A program made the position numbers and the translations under genes. This document shows, one piece after another, positions 6,211-14,280 of a stretch of 19,728 nt of DNA. The notes below the pieces were generated by a model that was not told the origin of the DNA, did no database searches, and worked only from the letters and a program-made list of their open reading frames with translations. Where the stretch lies: NCBI GenBank assembly GCA_002409975.1, contig DHOO01000102.1:1-19728 (forward strand). The letters are read 5' to 3'. The first letter of the stretch is position 1. Each line of letters begins with the position of its first letter. Source of the stretch: Firmicutes bacterium UBA5388. GTDB lineage: Bacteria > Bacillota > UBA4882 > UBA10575.

Positions 6211-6748
6211 GTGAAGGTGTTGTTAAATCGGAACATTTACGGCATGGTTATTGCTACTCCGGGTAATCTTTACTACTGTGGACGCCGTGGTTGTTTAGAG
6301 GCTCATGCCGGTGAGCAGTTTATCCTAGATGAGTGTAAACGGATCTTAAGCCAAGAGAAGGATTCTGCGATTTACGAGGAACGTTTGGAATTGACAATTG
6401 AAAAAGTGTTGACGGTGGCCAATCATGGCGACTATGCGGCAAAATAAGCGTTTTTAACTGCTGGCGCAATCTGGGGAAAGGCTTGGTTAATTTGCTCAAT
6501 ATCCTTAACCCGACAACGATTATTTTAGCCGGAGAAGGAATGTCGGCAGAAAAGTATATGTTACCCGGGATTAAAGAAGAATGCCAATGAATTTCTTTCA
6601 TAAATACCACCCGGAATTTAATCTTCGCGTCTCTCAATTAGGGAATGAGGCATGGGAACAAGGCGCGGTTACCTTGGTGATCAATGAGTTTTTCCTGGTG
6701 TCGATTTATCGCGGACAAAAAACTGTTCTTTCTGCTATCGCCAAGTAG
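6211..6748 (+). pseudogene. ROK-family sugar-responsive repressor, decayed
   Basis: This is the C-terminal part of a ROK (NagC/XylR-type) regulator. The zinc-binding signature YCGRRGCLEAHAGEQ is clear, followed by the family's C-terminal LTAGAIWGK, LVNLLNILNPTTIILAGEGM and LRVSQLGNEAWEQGA segments. It is broken by an in-frame TAA at 6445-6447, a one-base deletion near 6480 in the GGAAAGG(C)TTGG stretch, and a third frame break near 6590. The helix-turn-helix and the first half of the sugar-binding domain are missing: only MKVLLNRN precedes IYGMVIA, as if an internal deletion had joined a start region to the zinc motif. Its position before a sugar transporter and glycosidases suggests it was their repressor. 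Unit R2 overlaps its last stop codon. Confidence 0.85.
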
Positions 6749-6814
6749 TTGCTCACGCCGGCTACCGCCCGTGCACATGAAGTGATGAAAAAGGGGCCGG
6801 GTGAGTCGATAAGC
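6745..6814. repeat. R-type two-stem palindromic unit R2
   Basis: GTAGTTGCTCACGCCGGC (6745-6762) pairs with GCCGGGTGAGTCGAT (6796-6810), with a CAC/GTG inner stem. It lies in the opposite orientation to R1 and is nearly identical to R1's reverse complement. Confidence 0.7.
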
Positions 6815-6815
6815 A

Positions 6816-6880
6816 AGTTGTTCATGCCGCCTACCGACAGTATTACAAAGTAATGTAAATCATAGGCGGGTGAATCAACA
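6816..6880. repeat. R-type two-stem palindromic unit R3, tandem to R2
   Basis: GTTGTTCATGCCGCC pairs with GGCGGGTGAATCAAC. The inner hairpin ATTAC-AAA-GTAAT replaces the ATCAC/GTGAT of other units with a compensated pair. It follows R2 directly and in the same orientation. Confidence 0.65.
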
Positions 6881-6915
6881 AAGGAGGCATTTTCTTAGTA
6901 GTCATTTTTGTTGCT

Positions 6916-6944
6916 AATTACTTTCTTCACGGAAAAAAGTAATT
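6916..6944. promoter_or_regulatory. candidate ROK-repressor operator 2, upstream of GH15
   Basis: AATTACTT (6916-6923) and AAGTAATT (6937-6944) are perfect 8-bp inverted repeats around 13 bases, ending 23 bases before the GH15 start codon. The left half and spacer share TTACTT-N-CTTCAC-N-G with the site at the ROK promoter. No clear -35/-10 pair was found for the operon. Confidence 0.5.
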
Positions 6945-6967
6945 CAAGTAGTGAAAGGAGTAGGATT

Positions 6968-8038
6968 ATGAATTTAAAAGAACATAGTATCTTCGTACTC
7001 AAAGAGCATCAGCATCCCAATGGGGCTTTCATCGCTTCTCCCAGTTTCCCCAATTATCACTTTTGCTGGTTAAGGGATGGCGCCTTTATCGCTTATGCGC
7101 TGGATTTGATGGGCGAGCACGCGGCTGCCAGAAAGTTTTATTATTGGGCCAACAACCGTCTGCAGGAACAGACAGCGAAAATCGATTTATTGGCAAATAA
7201 GATCAGTGCTAACCAGGAATTATCTGATCAAGATTTTCTTCCAACCCGTTACACCTTGGAAGGCGCTGTGAATGAGGATGATTGGCCCAATTTTCAGCTA
7301 GACGGTTATGGCGCCTGGCTGTGGGGGCTGGCGGAACATCTGCGCCTAACCGGTGAACAACGGCTTCGCGACGAATTTGCCGCCAGTATCCGGGCCACTG
7401 TCAAATATCTGACTTTATGTTGGCGGTTTCCTAACTATGACTGTTGGGAAGAGTTTCGGGATAAAATACATACTTCTACATTGGCTTGCTTATTTGGGGG
7501 AATATCTGCAAGCGCTGATTTACTGGAATGTCGGGATTGGTTAACCTTAGCAGGGGAGATTAAAGAGTTTGTGCATAAAAACCTCATTAAAGACGGTCAC
7601 CTGGTTAAATTTCTTGGAGCAGAGAGTGTTGATGCTAGCCTTCTCTGGGTGTCGCTTCCTTTCAATTTATTGAGGCCGGATGACCCCGTGATGCGCGCGA
7701 CCGTAAAAAAGATCGAAGCTGACCTTCTGCACCAGGGTGTCCACCGTTACGCAGAGGATACATACTATGGGGGAGGTGAATGGATTCTCCTTACCGCTTG
7801 GCTTGGTTGGTATTATACGCTGTCGAGCAGGGATAGAGAAGCGGAAAAACTCTTATACTGGGTTGAAACTCAAGCAGATGTGGTCGGGGACCTGCCGGAG
7901 CAGGTTAGTGCTCATCTCAATGATCCCTCTTTTTATCCACACTGGCTAAAACGTTGGGGACCGGTGGCTAAACCGTTATTATGGTCACATGCGATGTATC
8001 TTGTGCTCTTGAATGAGGTGGAGAAAAAGGCGAATTAG
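6968..8038 (+). CDS. glycoside hydrolase family 15 (glucoamylase-like), short cytoplasmic form
   Basis: A 356-residue protein covering only the (alpha/alpha)6-barrel of GH15, which releases glucose from alpha-linked glucosides by inversion. Seen are WLRDGAF (34-40, substrate pocket), LDGYGAWLWG (111-120), the acid segment DCWEEF (E161/E162) and the base segment DLPEQV (E311), then KPLLWSHAMYL near the end. Typical bacterial glucoamylases have an extra N-terminal beta-sandwich and exceed 600 residues; here that domain is absent and there is no signal peptide, so it should work on imported oligosaccharides. ATG 6968 follows AAAGGAG (6954-6960). The permease genes follow within 30 bases, so it heads an operon. 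Exact linkage preference is not shown. Confidence 0.85.
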   Translation: MNLKEHSIFVLKEHQHPNGAFIASPSFPNYHFCWLRDGAFIAYALDLMGEHAAARKFYYWANNRLQEQTAKIDLLANKISANQELSDQDFLPTRYTLEGAVNEDDWPNFQLDGYGAWLWGLAEHLRLTGEQRLRDEFAASIRATVKYLTLCWRFPNYDCWEEFRDKIHTSTLACLFGGISASADLLECRDWLTLAGEIKEFVHKNLIKDGHLVKFLGAESVDASLLWVSLPFNLLRPDDPVMRATVKKIEADLLHQGVHRYAEDTYYGGGEWILLTAWLGWYYTLSSRDREAEKLLYWVETQADVVGDLPEQVSAHLNDPSFYPHWLKRWGPVAKPLLWSHAMYLVLLNEVEKKAN

Positions 8039-8066
8039 AATAGAGAGAAGGAGGGGATGCCAAATT

Positions 8067-8951
8067 ATGTTTTATAAAAAATCTCAAAAAATCACGACCA
8101 TAATTTTATTTTTGCTACCAAGTTTGTTAGGGTTATTGTTGTTTAGTTTGATTCCTATCGGTTCTTCCTTATATTTAAGTTTATCAGAATGGGATGTGAT
8201 CGGAGGTCAACCTCAATTCATTAAATTAGAAAACTACTCTAATATTTTGAAAAGTGAAGAATTTTGGCGCGTTTTGAAAAATACTTCGTACTTTATTACC
8301 CTCTATATTCCTTTGATCTTAATTGTCTCCGTCACGGTTGGAATGTTACTTAACTTTAAATATAAAGGAATCGCAATTTACCGAACGTTATTCTTTATAC
8401 CAGTATTAACCTCTTGGGTGGCTGGCGCCTTAATCTGGCGGTGGGTTCTTAGCCCAGAGTACGGGGTTGTAAATGCCCTTTTGGGGTATATCGGAATTAA
8501 GGGGCCGGGTTGGCTTTATGATAAAACATGGGCGATGCCGGGAATTGTCCTGGCTAGCATCTGGAAAGATACAGGTTTTTTCGGTCTGATCATGTTGGCT
8601 GGCTTACAGGGGATTGACTCAACTTATTATGAAGCGGCTGAGATTGATGGAGCTAGTAACTGGGAGAAATTTAGAAAGATAACTCTGCCTTTACTTAGTC
8701 CTACCATCTTTTTTGTGACCGTAATCTCCATTATCAATTCCTTTCAGTTGTTTCCTCAGGTTATGGTGATGGTTTTAGAACGTAATTTCGCTCCGACTCA
8801 TGTCTTTGTCGAACGGATTTATCTATATGCCTTTAAATATTATAAGATGGGTTATGCTACGGCGTTTTCATGGCTCTTGTTTTTGATGATTTTCATCGTT
8901 ACCATGCTCCAGCTTAAGCTTCAGAAAAGGTGGGTTAACTATGATACATAA
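8067..8951 (+). CDS. ABC sugar transporter permease (MalF/UgpA type)
   Basis: A 294-residue inner-membrane protein with about six membrane helices: the first at 11-30, then about 75-97, 106-127, 158-180, 212-232 and 266-285. The EAA loop that docks the ATPase is EAAEIDGASNWEKFRKITLP (189-208), typical of carbohydrate uptake class 1 transporters. It pairs with the next gene to form the channel. ATG 8067 has GGAGGGG (8050-8056) ten bases upstream. The reading frame overlaps the next gene by 11 bases. No ABC ATPase is encoded in the window, as is common where one MsmX/MalK ATPase serves many systems. Confidence 0.93.
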   Translation: MFYKKSQKITTIILFLLPSLLGLLLFSLIPIGSSLYLSLSEWDVIGGQPQFIKLENYSNILKSEEFWRVLKNTSYFITLYIPLILIVSVTVGMLLNFKYKGIAIYRTLFFIPVLTSWVAGALIWRWVLSPEYGVVNALLGYIGIKGPGWLYDKTWAMPGIVLASIWKDTGFFGLIMLAGLQGIDSTYYEAAEIDGASNWEKFRKITLPLLSPTIFFVTVISIINSFQLFPQVMVMVLERNFAPTHVFVERIYLYAFKYYKMGYATAFSWLLFLMIFIVTMLQLKLQKRWVNYDT

Positions 8952-9771
8952 AGAAACAAGAAAGAAAACATTTTTTTATCTGTCGGCAACCATAATCTCC
9001 TGTTTTATTCTTATACCTTTCTTCTGGATGATCTTAACCTCTTTTAAAGAAAGAGGCGCCTTAATGACGATACCTATCCAGTGGCTTCCGGAAAAGATCA
9101 GTTTTAGGGCTTATCAGGAATTATTCTCAATTGATTTTCTATTCAAGAGGGCGATCTTTAACAGTATATTTGTCTCCGGAATGATCACGTTTATTACCGT
9201 CATGTCGGCTGCCATGGGCGCCTATGTTTTTGCCAAAATCGATTTTAGAGGAAGAGAAAAGCTTTTCTCCCTTTACCTGGCGACAATGATGATACCCGGT
9301 CAGGTTACGATGATCCCCAATTATTTGGTCTTGAAATACCTAGGGTTACTTAATAGTTTTACTGGACTAATGCTTCCATCGATATTTAATGCTTTTGCCA
9401 CTTTTATGTTACGTCAAAATATGAAGTCGATACCTGATGCTTATATCGAAGCCGCGGAACTAGACGGAGCTTCCCAGATAACCATCTTTTTTCGTATAGT
9501 TTTGGTCTTGTCGAAACCTGTATTAGCTACTTTGGCGGTGATTACTTTCATGGGAGCATGGAATGATTATTTATGGCCTTTAATTATTCTAACGGAGCGG
9601 ACGAAGATGACCCTGCCGATAGGATTGAGCTTACTGAATGGACAGTATTCCAGACGTTATAATCTTTTAATGGCTGGTGCGCTTATCTCATTAATCCCTA
9701 TTTTAATGGTATATGCTTTCGCCCAAAAGTATTTCGAACAAGGTCTTAGTATCGGAGGAATTAAAGGGTAA
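8941..9771 (+). CDS. ABC sugar transporter permease (MalG/UgpE type)
   Basis: A 276-residue permease with six predicted membrane helices (the first at about 11-33). The EAA loop begins EAAELDGASQITIFFRIVL (170-188); the usual Leu-Pro end of that loop reads VL here, a small departure. The downstream FMGAWNDYLWPLIIL segment is characteristic of MalG-type subunits. Its start lies inside the previous gene (11-base overlap), so the two are translationally coupled and should be made in equal amounts. A strong stem-loop directly follows, separating it from the binding-protein gene. Confidence 0.93.
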   Translation: MIHKETRKKTFFYLSATIISCFILIPFFWMILTSFKERGALMTIPIQWLPEKISFRAYQELFSIDFLFKRAIFNSIFVSGMITFITVMSAAMGAYVFAKIDFRGREKLFSLYLATMMIPGQVTMIPNYLVLKYLGLLNSFTGLMLPSIFNAFATFMLRQNMKSIPDAYIEAAELDGASQITIFFRIVLVLSKPVLATLAVITFMGAWNDYLWPLIILTERTKMTLPIGLSLLNGQYSRRYNLLMAGALISLIPILMVYAFAQKYFEQGLSIGGIKG

Positions 9772-9781
9772 GTTACAAGTG

Positions 9782-9801
9782 TACTGGAGCCTACTCCAGT
9801 A
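9782..9801 (+). promoter_or_regulatory. intercistronic stem-loop between permease and binding-protein genes
   Basis: TACTGGAG (9782-9789), loop CCTA and CTCCAGTA (9794-9801) pair perfectly over 8 bp, followed by TAATAAATAAAAAG rather than a T tract. In maltose-type operons such hairpins stabilise the binding-protein mRNA against decay, giving excess binding protein. That role is inferred here. Confidence 0.6.
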
Positions 9802-9830
9802 TAATAAATAAAAAGTAGGAGGAAAGAATT

Positions 9831-11087
9831 GTGAAAAAGCGGTTTGTTGTTCTGCTTAGCCTGGCGCTCTTAGTCTTAGTCAATTTATTTGTAGTGGCGG
9901 AGACGGCTCCTAAGACGGTAACGATTAATTTCGCCAATTTTTCTTCAGGAGGTGATAACACTAAGTATTTAGAAGAGATGCGGAAAATTTTCGAAAAAAC
10001 ACACCCTAGCATCAAAGTAAAAATTGAAACCATAGGTTATGGTGATTACTTCACGGTGATGCAAACTAGAATTGCCGGAGGCAACGTTCCGGATGCCTTT
10101 GAATTAAACTATGAAAACTTTGCCACTTATGCGAAGAAGGGAACACTCCTTCCTTTGGACGAGTTAATTACAAAGGGTAAATTTGATACCGTAGTAATCA
10201 ACGAAAACGCATTGCACGCTTTCAAAGCTAATAATCTTCAGTACGGTTTACCTTTCAGTTTTTCTAATGTCATTCTGATCTATAACAAAGAACTGTTTGA
10301 CAAGGCCGGTATTGCTTACCCGACCAGTGGCTGGACCTGGGATGACCAGTTGGAAGCAGCCAAAAATATTAGAGCGCTGGGGAATAATGTCTTTGGAATG
10401 TTCCAGCCCATCCAATTCCACGAATTCTACAAAGTTGTTAAACAAAATAACGGTAGCCTATTTAATGAGGATATGACAAAATTTACGGTTAATTCCCCCG
10501 AGAACGTGGAAACGCTCCAGTTTATAGTGGATCGAGTGCGCAAATATAATGTCATGCCGACCGAAGCGCAGCTGGCCGGGATGGGTGACTGGGAACTATT
10601 TAAAGCTGGCCGTTTGGGGATGATTATTACAGGTTCCTGGGCTTTCCCTGATTTTATCCGGGATTGCGATTTTGAATGGGATATTGCGATTGAACCCGGA
10701 AAAGTAAGAAAAGCCACGCATTTCTTCGCCAATGGACTGGTTCTAAGTAAAAACACGAAAAATACGGAAGCTGCCTTTGAGTGGATTAAATTCCTCTCTT
10801 CAAGCCGGGAAGCGGCTAATATCAGGGTAGACGCCGGATGGGAATTACCCGCCGTTACATACCCCGAGGTTATTGAAAGGTATAAACGGCAGACTCCGCC
10901 TACTAACCGTGAAGTGGTCTTTGCTTCACTTGAATACTTAGTGACTCCTCCGGTAATTGAACAGTTTGCGGAGATGGCGGATATTATGGGGAAATATCTT
11001 GCTCAAGCCAGGGACGGCGTCATGACTTCGGAACAAGCGTTGAAGGAAGCTCAGAAAGAATTGGAGCAAAAAATTAAGCTGAAATAG
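9831..11087 (+). CDS. ABC transporter sugar-binding protein (extracytoplasmic)
   Basis: A 418-residue family 1 solute-binding protein. It begins with KKR and a hydrophobic core (about residues 5-22) ending at VVAET, a good signal peptidase I site. The mature part has the expected order: TINFANFSSGGDN start, IKVKIETIGYGDY, VPDAFELNY, LLPLDELI, YGLPFSFSNVILIYNKELFDKAGIAYP, then GWTWDD. There is no Cys near the cleavage site, so it is not a lipoprotein as usual in Firmicutes. GTG 9831 follows GGAGG (9818-9822) by 8 bases. It is the last transporter gene, after the two permeases. Probable ligand is an alpha-gluco-oligosaccharide, judged only from the adjacent GH15 and GH31 genes. Confidence 0.9.
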   Translation: MKKRFVVLLSLALLVLVNLFVVAETAPKTVTINFANFSSGGDNTKYLEEMRKIFEKTHPSIKVKIETIGYGDYFTVMQTRIAGGNVPDAFELNYENFATYAKKGTLLPLDELITKGKFDTVVINENALHAFKANNLQYGLPFSFSNVILIYNKELFDKAGIAYPTSGWTWDDQLEAAKNIRALGNNVFGMFQPIQFHEFYKVVKQNNGSLFNEDMTKFTVNSPENVETLQFIVDRVRKYNVMPTEAQLAGMGDWELFKAGRLGMIITGSWAFPDFIRDCDFEWDIAIEPGKVRKATHFFANGLVLSKNTKNTEAAFEWIKFLSSSREAANIRVDAGWELPAVTYPEVIERYKRQTPPTNREVVFASLEYLVTPPVIEQFAEMADIMGKYLAQARDGVMTSEQALKEAQKELEQKIKLK

Positions 11088-11138
11088 ATCAGGTAGTTTT
11101 TCCAAGAAAGGGTTTAATGCTTCATAGAAAATAGCCTT

Positions 11139-11198
11139 GGTTGTTTACCCGACTTTTTTTATCACTTCGCGATACTAAGGTTGTCGGCGTGAACAACT
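11139..11198. repeat. R-type two-stem palindromic unit R4
   Basis: GTTGTTTACCCGAC (11140-11153) pairs with GTCGGCGTGAACAAC (11183-11197). The inner stem is ATCAC-TTC-GCGAT. Here the conserved 5-bp block is CCGAC/GTCGG, another compensated variant. Orientation as R1. Confidence 0.65.
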
Positions 11199-11218
11199 AA
11201 CTAAAGAAGCCTCTGGGG

Positions 11219-11285
11219 CTTGTCGACTCACCCTGCTTTGATTCTAATCACTTCGTGATTTTAAGGTAGCTGGCGTGAGCGACTG
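11219..11285. repeat. R-type two-stem palindromic unit R5
   Basis: CTTGTCGACTCACCCTGC at the left pairs imperfectly with AGCTGGCGTGAGCGAC at the right. The inner hairpin ATCAC-TTC-GTGAT is perfect. The flank CCTCTGGGG before it matches CCTCCGAGG before R1. It lies 20 bases after R4 in the same orientation. Confidence 0.65.
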
Positions 11286-11290
11286 CTATA

Positions 11291-11328
11291 AGAATAAGTT
11301 AGCAGCCATCCTGCTGCTAACTTATTCT
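11291..11328 (+). promoter_or_regulatory. 16-bp perfect stem-loop before the GH31 gene
   Basis: AGAATAAGTTAGCAGC (11291-11306), a 6-base loop CATCCT and the exact inverted repeat (11313-11328) form the strongest simple hairpin in the window, ending 17 bases before the GH31 ribosome binding site. No T tract follows. It may be a 3' stabiliser for the binding-protein mRNA, a partial terminator, or an operator. Confidence 0.6.
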
Positions 11329-11358
11329 CGGAATAATCTCTGACAGGAGGATAATTGA

Positions 11359-14034
11359 ATGCAGGAAAAAATTATGATTAAACATATCCCGCACGGTTTA
11401 AATGATCCATACCAACATTTTTCCTTTGAATTAGTTCCCAGAAAACCAAAGACCGAGGAGTTTATTAGGGTAAAGGCAGAGCTTAAACCGTCTTTCAGAG
11501 AAGAAAAGCCGCTTCTTCAGTGGAAACTGAACGGCCATTCGCAGCCGCCGGTTACCGGTCGCCGAGTGGTTGATTATTTGGCGAAGAAAGAGTTTGTCGA
11601 ATTTGAACTAGGGAGATTCAAGGACAAGGACCAGATCGAATACTGGATTGAGGTCGAATTCAAAGAAAAACTTTACTCTTCACCGTCTTATTCATTTTTT
11701 GTTGGTTGCCGGGATGCTTTAAGCGTTGTGAAAACAGTTGAATTTCATAAGAACCATGTTATGATGGAGTTTTTAGAAGTCGGTCGCAATCGACCCATGG
11801 TCTATTTTACCTTTACCAACGGCGCGCTTAAGATCATCAATTCTTTAACCCCGCTCGATCTAAGCGGCCAAGGACAAGTCTCCTTTCAGAGGGTTGATGA
11901 AGAGCAATATATTTATCAAGACAACCTCACTGGTTATCAGGTGGAAATCTTTAAACACCCTTTCTGTTATATAGTGAAAGATAAAAATGGTTCCGTAGTA
12001 CTGGAGTCTTATAGCGAAGCATTGGACTACTGGGAATGGGTAGATGATTTTGCAGGGCAAAAAAATTATACCTTGCGTTTTAAAACGGCAACTCGGAAAT
12101 ATTATGGATTCGGAGAAAGGTACGACCGTCTCAATCAGAAAGGTACGGTGAAGGATATATGTGTTTACAACCAGTATCTTGACCAAACGGAAGAGACATA
12201 TATACCGATTCCTTTTTTCATAGCGGAGAATGGCTATGGGATGTTTTTAAATACTTCTCAGTATTTAAGTTTTGATCTTGGCCGCAAGCTCGATGATTTA
12301 TTGGAGATTCAAGGAAAGGTTAATGAGAAACAGGATTATCTGGAATTATATTTATTCTTCGGTGAGCCAAGGGAAGCATTAAAAGAGTTTCTGCAGATGA
12401 CAGGAACTCCGGTTCTTCCTCCGAAATGGTCTTTTGGGCCCTGGATCTCCGGGAATAGCTGGAATACCCAACGGGAAGTAATAGAACAGGTAAAAAAACT
12501 GGAGGAATTGGCGATCCCGGCGACCGTTCTCGTGGTGGAAGCTTGGAGTGATGAGGCCACCTTTTATCTGGTTAATGACGCCCAATATGAATTAAAACCA
12601 GGTTCCGAGGCTTTCTCCTACCAGGAACTGCGCTTTGCTCCCGACAGTAAATGGCCGGATTTTAAGGGAATGATTGATTATATTCATGAAAATAATCTCA
12701 AATTTATTCTATGGCAGATCCCAGTCTTAAAACATTTAGAAAATGAAGAAAATGAGCAGCACGAGAGGGATATTGAATATGCTATTAGTAAAGGATATTG
12801 TGTAAAGAACCAAGACGGGACGCCATACCGGATTACGGACGGGTGGTTCGGAGGCGGTTTATTGCTGGATTTCACTAACCCCGAGGCGCGGGCGTGGTGG
12901 TTTAACAAGCGACGGTATCTGATTGAGGAGTTAAGTGTTGATGGGTTCAAGACTGATGGCGGAGAATTTATTTTCGATGATCATCTTAAGTTTTATAATG
13001 GTTTGGAAGGAGATGAAATGCGTAACTTATACCCGGTGAAATATATTGAGGCTTATCACGAGTTTGCCGGGAAAGACAGGATTACTTTTAGTCGGGCCGG
13101 GTTTACGGGGGCGCAGCAATATCCTTTGTATTGGGGTGGAGATCAAACCTCATCTTTTAAGACATTGAAAAGCCTGATTATTGCCGGCTTATCCATGAGT
13201 ATTTCCGGTAACCCCTTCTGGGGCTGGGATCTGGCCGGCTTCTCGGGGGATATCCCTACACCCGAGCTTTATATCCGTTCGGTAGAAATGGCCACGTTCT
13301 GTCCTGTGATGCAGTTTCATTCGGAAAGCAGAGGAACGGAAAATTGGGACCGGAGTCCCTGGAATATGATGGCTCGTACGGGCGATGAACGTATCATCGA
13401 AGTATACCGCTTCTATGCTAATCTCCGGATGAACCTACTCCCCTATATCTATAATGAAGCTGCCTATATCAGCGAAAACAGCGAACCACTGATGCGTCCG
13501 TTGTTCTATGATTATCCGGATGATCGTAGGGTATTCAATATCGAAGACCAATACCTTTTTGGTCGTAGTCTGTTAGTGGCCCCAGTGATCGTAGAAGGGG
13601 CGGGGCAACGGGAGATTTATCTACCTAGCGGCCGATGGGTGGATTTCTGGGAGGGAACGGTTTATTCCGGGAGAAAGTATCTTAATTATCCATGCGATTT
13701 AGCAAGAATCCCTGTTTTTATCAAGGATCAAGCCGTGATTCCTTTACATCTTAACACAGATTTTACGCTTGGCGGTTTTCTTGGCAATCAGCTTGATCAG
13801 TATCAGAATCTTTGTCTTTTATTAACTGGAGACAAGACGGAGCGGTACGAATTTACCGATGATTTGGGGAATAAAATAGTAATTACCGGTGAAGGGGAGA
13901 AGATCGACCTGAAAGCCTCCGGCAATCTTGGTTCTGTATTCCTGCTTACAAAGCGTCAGCTTACGGAACCGGCTTCTTTTATAGGAAATCTCCCCGGAAG
14001 AAAAGATCTCCTTCTTTATAAATGGGAATTGTAA
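11359..14034 (+). CDS. glycoside hydrolase family 31 alpha-glycosidase
   Basis: An 891-residue retaining alpha-glycosidase. An N-terminal beta-sandwich extension (about 10-115) precedes the family's beta-sandwich, which contains the KYYGFGERYDRLNQKG motif. The barrel follows from about residue 345 (PKWSFGPWISGNSWNT). The nucleophile is Asp533 in GFKTDGGEF and the acid/base Asp595 in YWGGDQTSSF; NPFWGWDLAGFSG and QFHSES line the pocket. The FKTD form of the nucleophile motif resembles YicI-type alpha-xylosidases rather than the W-x-D-M-N-E of common alpha-glucosidases, so alpha-xyloside or branched alpha-glucan activity is possible. No signal peptide. ATG 11359 follows GGAGG (11346-11350). It probably ends the sugar operon, although repeats and a hairpin separate it from the binding-protein gene. 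Confidence 0.92.
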   Translation: MQEKIMIKHIPHGLNDPYQHFSFELVPRKPKTEEFIRVKAELKPSFREEKPLLQWKLNGHSQPPVTGRRVVDYLAKKEFVEFELGRFKDKDQIEYWIEVEFKEKLYSSPSYSFFVGCRDALSVVKTVEFHKNHVMMEFLEVGRNRPMVYFTFTNGALKIINSLTPLDLSGQGQVSFQRVDEEQYIYQDNLTGYQVEIFKHPFCYIVKDKNGSVVLESYSEALDYWEWVDDFAGQKNYTLRFKTATRKYYGFGERYDRLNQKGTVKDICVYNQYLDQTEETYIPIPFFIAENGYGMFLNTSQYLSFDLGRKLDDLLEIQGKVNEKQDYLELYLFFGEPREALKEFLQMTGTPVLPPKWSFGPWISGNSWNTQREVIEQVKKLEELAIPATVLVVEAWSDEATFYLVNDAQYELKPGSEAFSYQELRFAPDSKWPDFKGMIDYIHENNLKFILWQIPVLKHLENEENEQHERDIEYAISKGYCVKNQDGTPYRITDGWFGGGLLLDFTNPEARAWWFNKRRYLIEELSVDGFKTDGGEFIFDDHLKFYNGLEGDEMRNLYPVKYIEAYHEFAGKDRITFSRAGFTGAQQYPLYWGGDQTSSFKTLKSLIIAGLSMSISGNPFWGWDLAGFSGDIPTPELYIRSVEMATFCPVMQFHSESRGTENWDRSPWNMMARTGDERIIEVYRFYANLRMNLLPYIYNEAAYISENSEPLMRPLFYDYPDDRRVFNIEDQYLFGRSLLVAPVIVEGAGQREIYLPSGRWVDFWEGTVYSGRKYLNYPCDLARIPVFIKDQAVIPLHLNTDFTLGGFLGNQLDQYQNLCLLLTGDKTERYEFTDDLGNKIVITGEGEKIDLKASGNLGSVFLLTKRQLTEPASFIGNLPGRKDLLLYKWEL

Positions 14035-14093
14035 AGTCAAACCCATATAAAGCCAGACTATACACGATTATATACTACACATATACGATAAAG

Positions 14094-14126
14094 AGCGGTC
14101 GTAAATCTATCATCAAAACGGCCGCT
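14094..14126 (+). terminator. probable terminator after GH31
   Basis: AGCGGTCGT (14094-14102) and ACGGCCGCT (14118-14126) pair over 9 bp with one G-U pair and a 15-base loop, followed by a weak GTTTAAT tail. Confidence 0.55.
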
Positions 14127-14134
14127 GTTTAATG

Positions 14135-14154
14135 TGAAACGCCTAAGCGTTTCA
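14135..14154. repeat. 8-bp hairpin at the left flank of the IS200-like element
   Basis: TGAAACGC, loop CTAA, GCGTTTCA. It may be part of the element's left region, where IS200 elements carry hairpins that block read-in transcription, or may belong to the host sequence. Confidence 0.4.
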
Positions 14155-14211
14155 TACTAATCCACCCGCTATGCGGGTGAGAATAGAAAAGGCTTTGCCG
14201 TTAAGTAGAAT

Positions 14212-14280
14212 AGGCCCAATCTCTATAGTATATTAATAAGTGATTCAAGCTTAATAATACTATTGAAGGAGATTGAGCCT
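14212..14280 (+). promoter_or_regulatory. long 5'-UTR stem-loop of IS200 tnpA
   Basis: AGGCCCAATCTC (14212-14223) pairs with GAGATTGAGCCT (14269-14280) with one mismatch; inner arms ATAGTATATTA and TAATAATACTAT continue the stem. It ends directly at the tnpA start codon and buries part of the AAGGAG site, the arrangement known to repress IS200 transposase translation. Confidence 0.65.

Noticed and set aside
6320..6637. 105-residue minus-strand frame over the ROK remnant
   Set aside because: Antisense shadow; the plus strand shows the ROK zinc motif and conserved C-terminal segments.
9800..9805. TATAAT before the binding-protein gene as a separate promoter
   Set aside because: It falls in the hairpin's right arm and no -35 box lies at proper spacing.
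11860..12186. Minus-strand frames inside the GH31 gene
   Set aside because: Shadows of a complete 891-residue GH31 gene with both catalytic aspartates.
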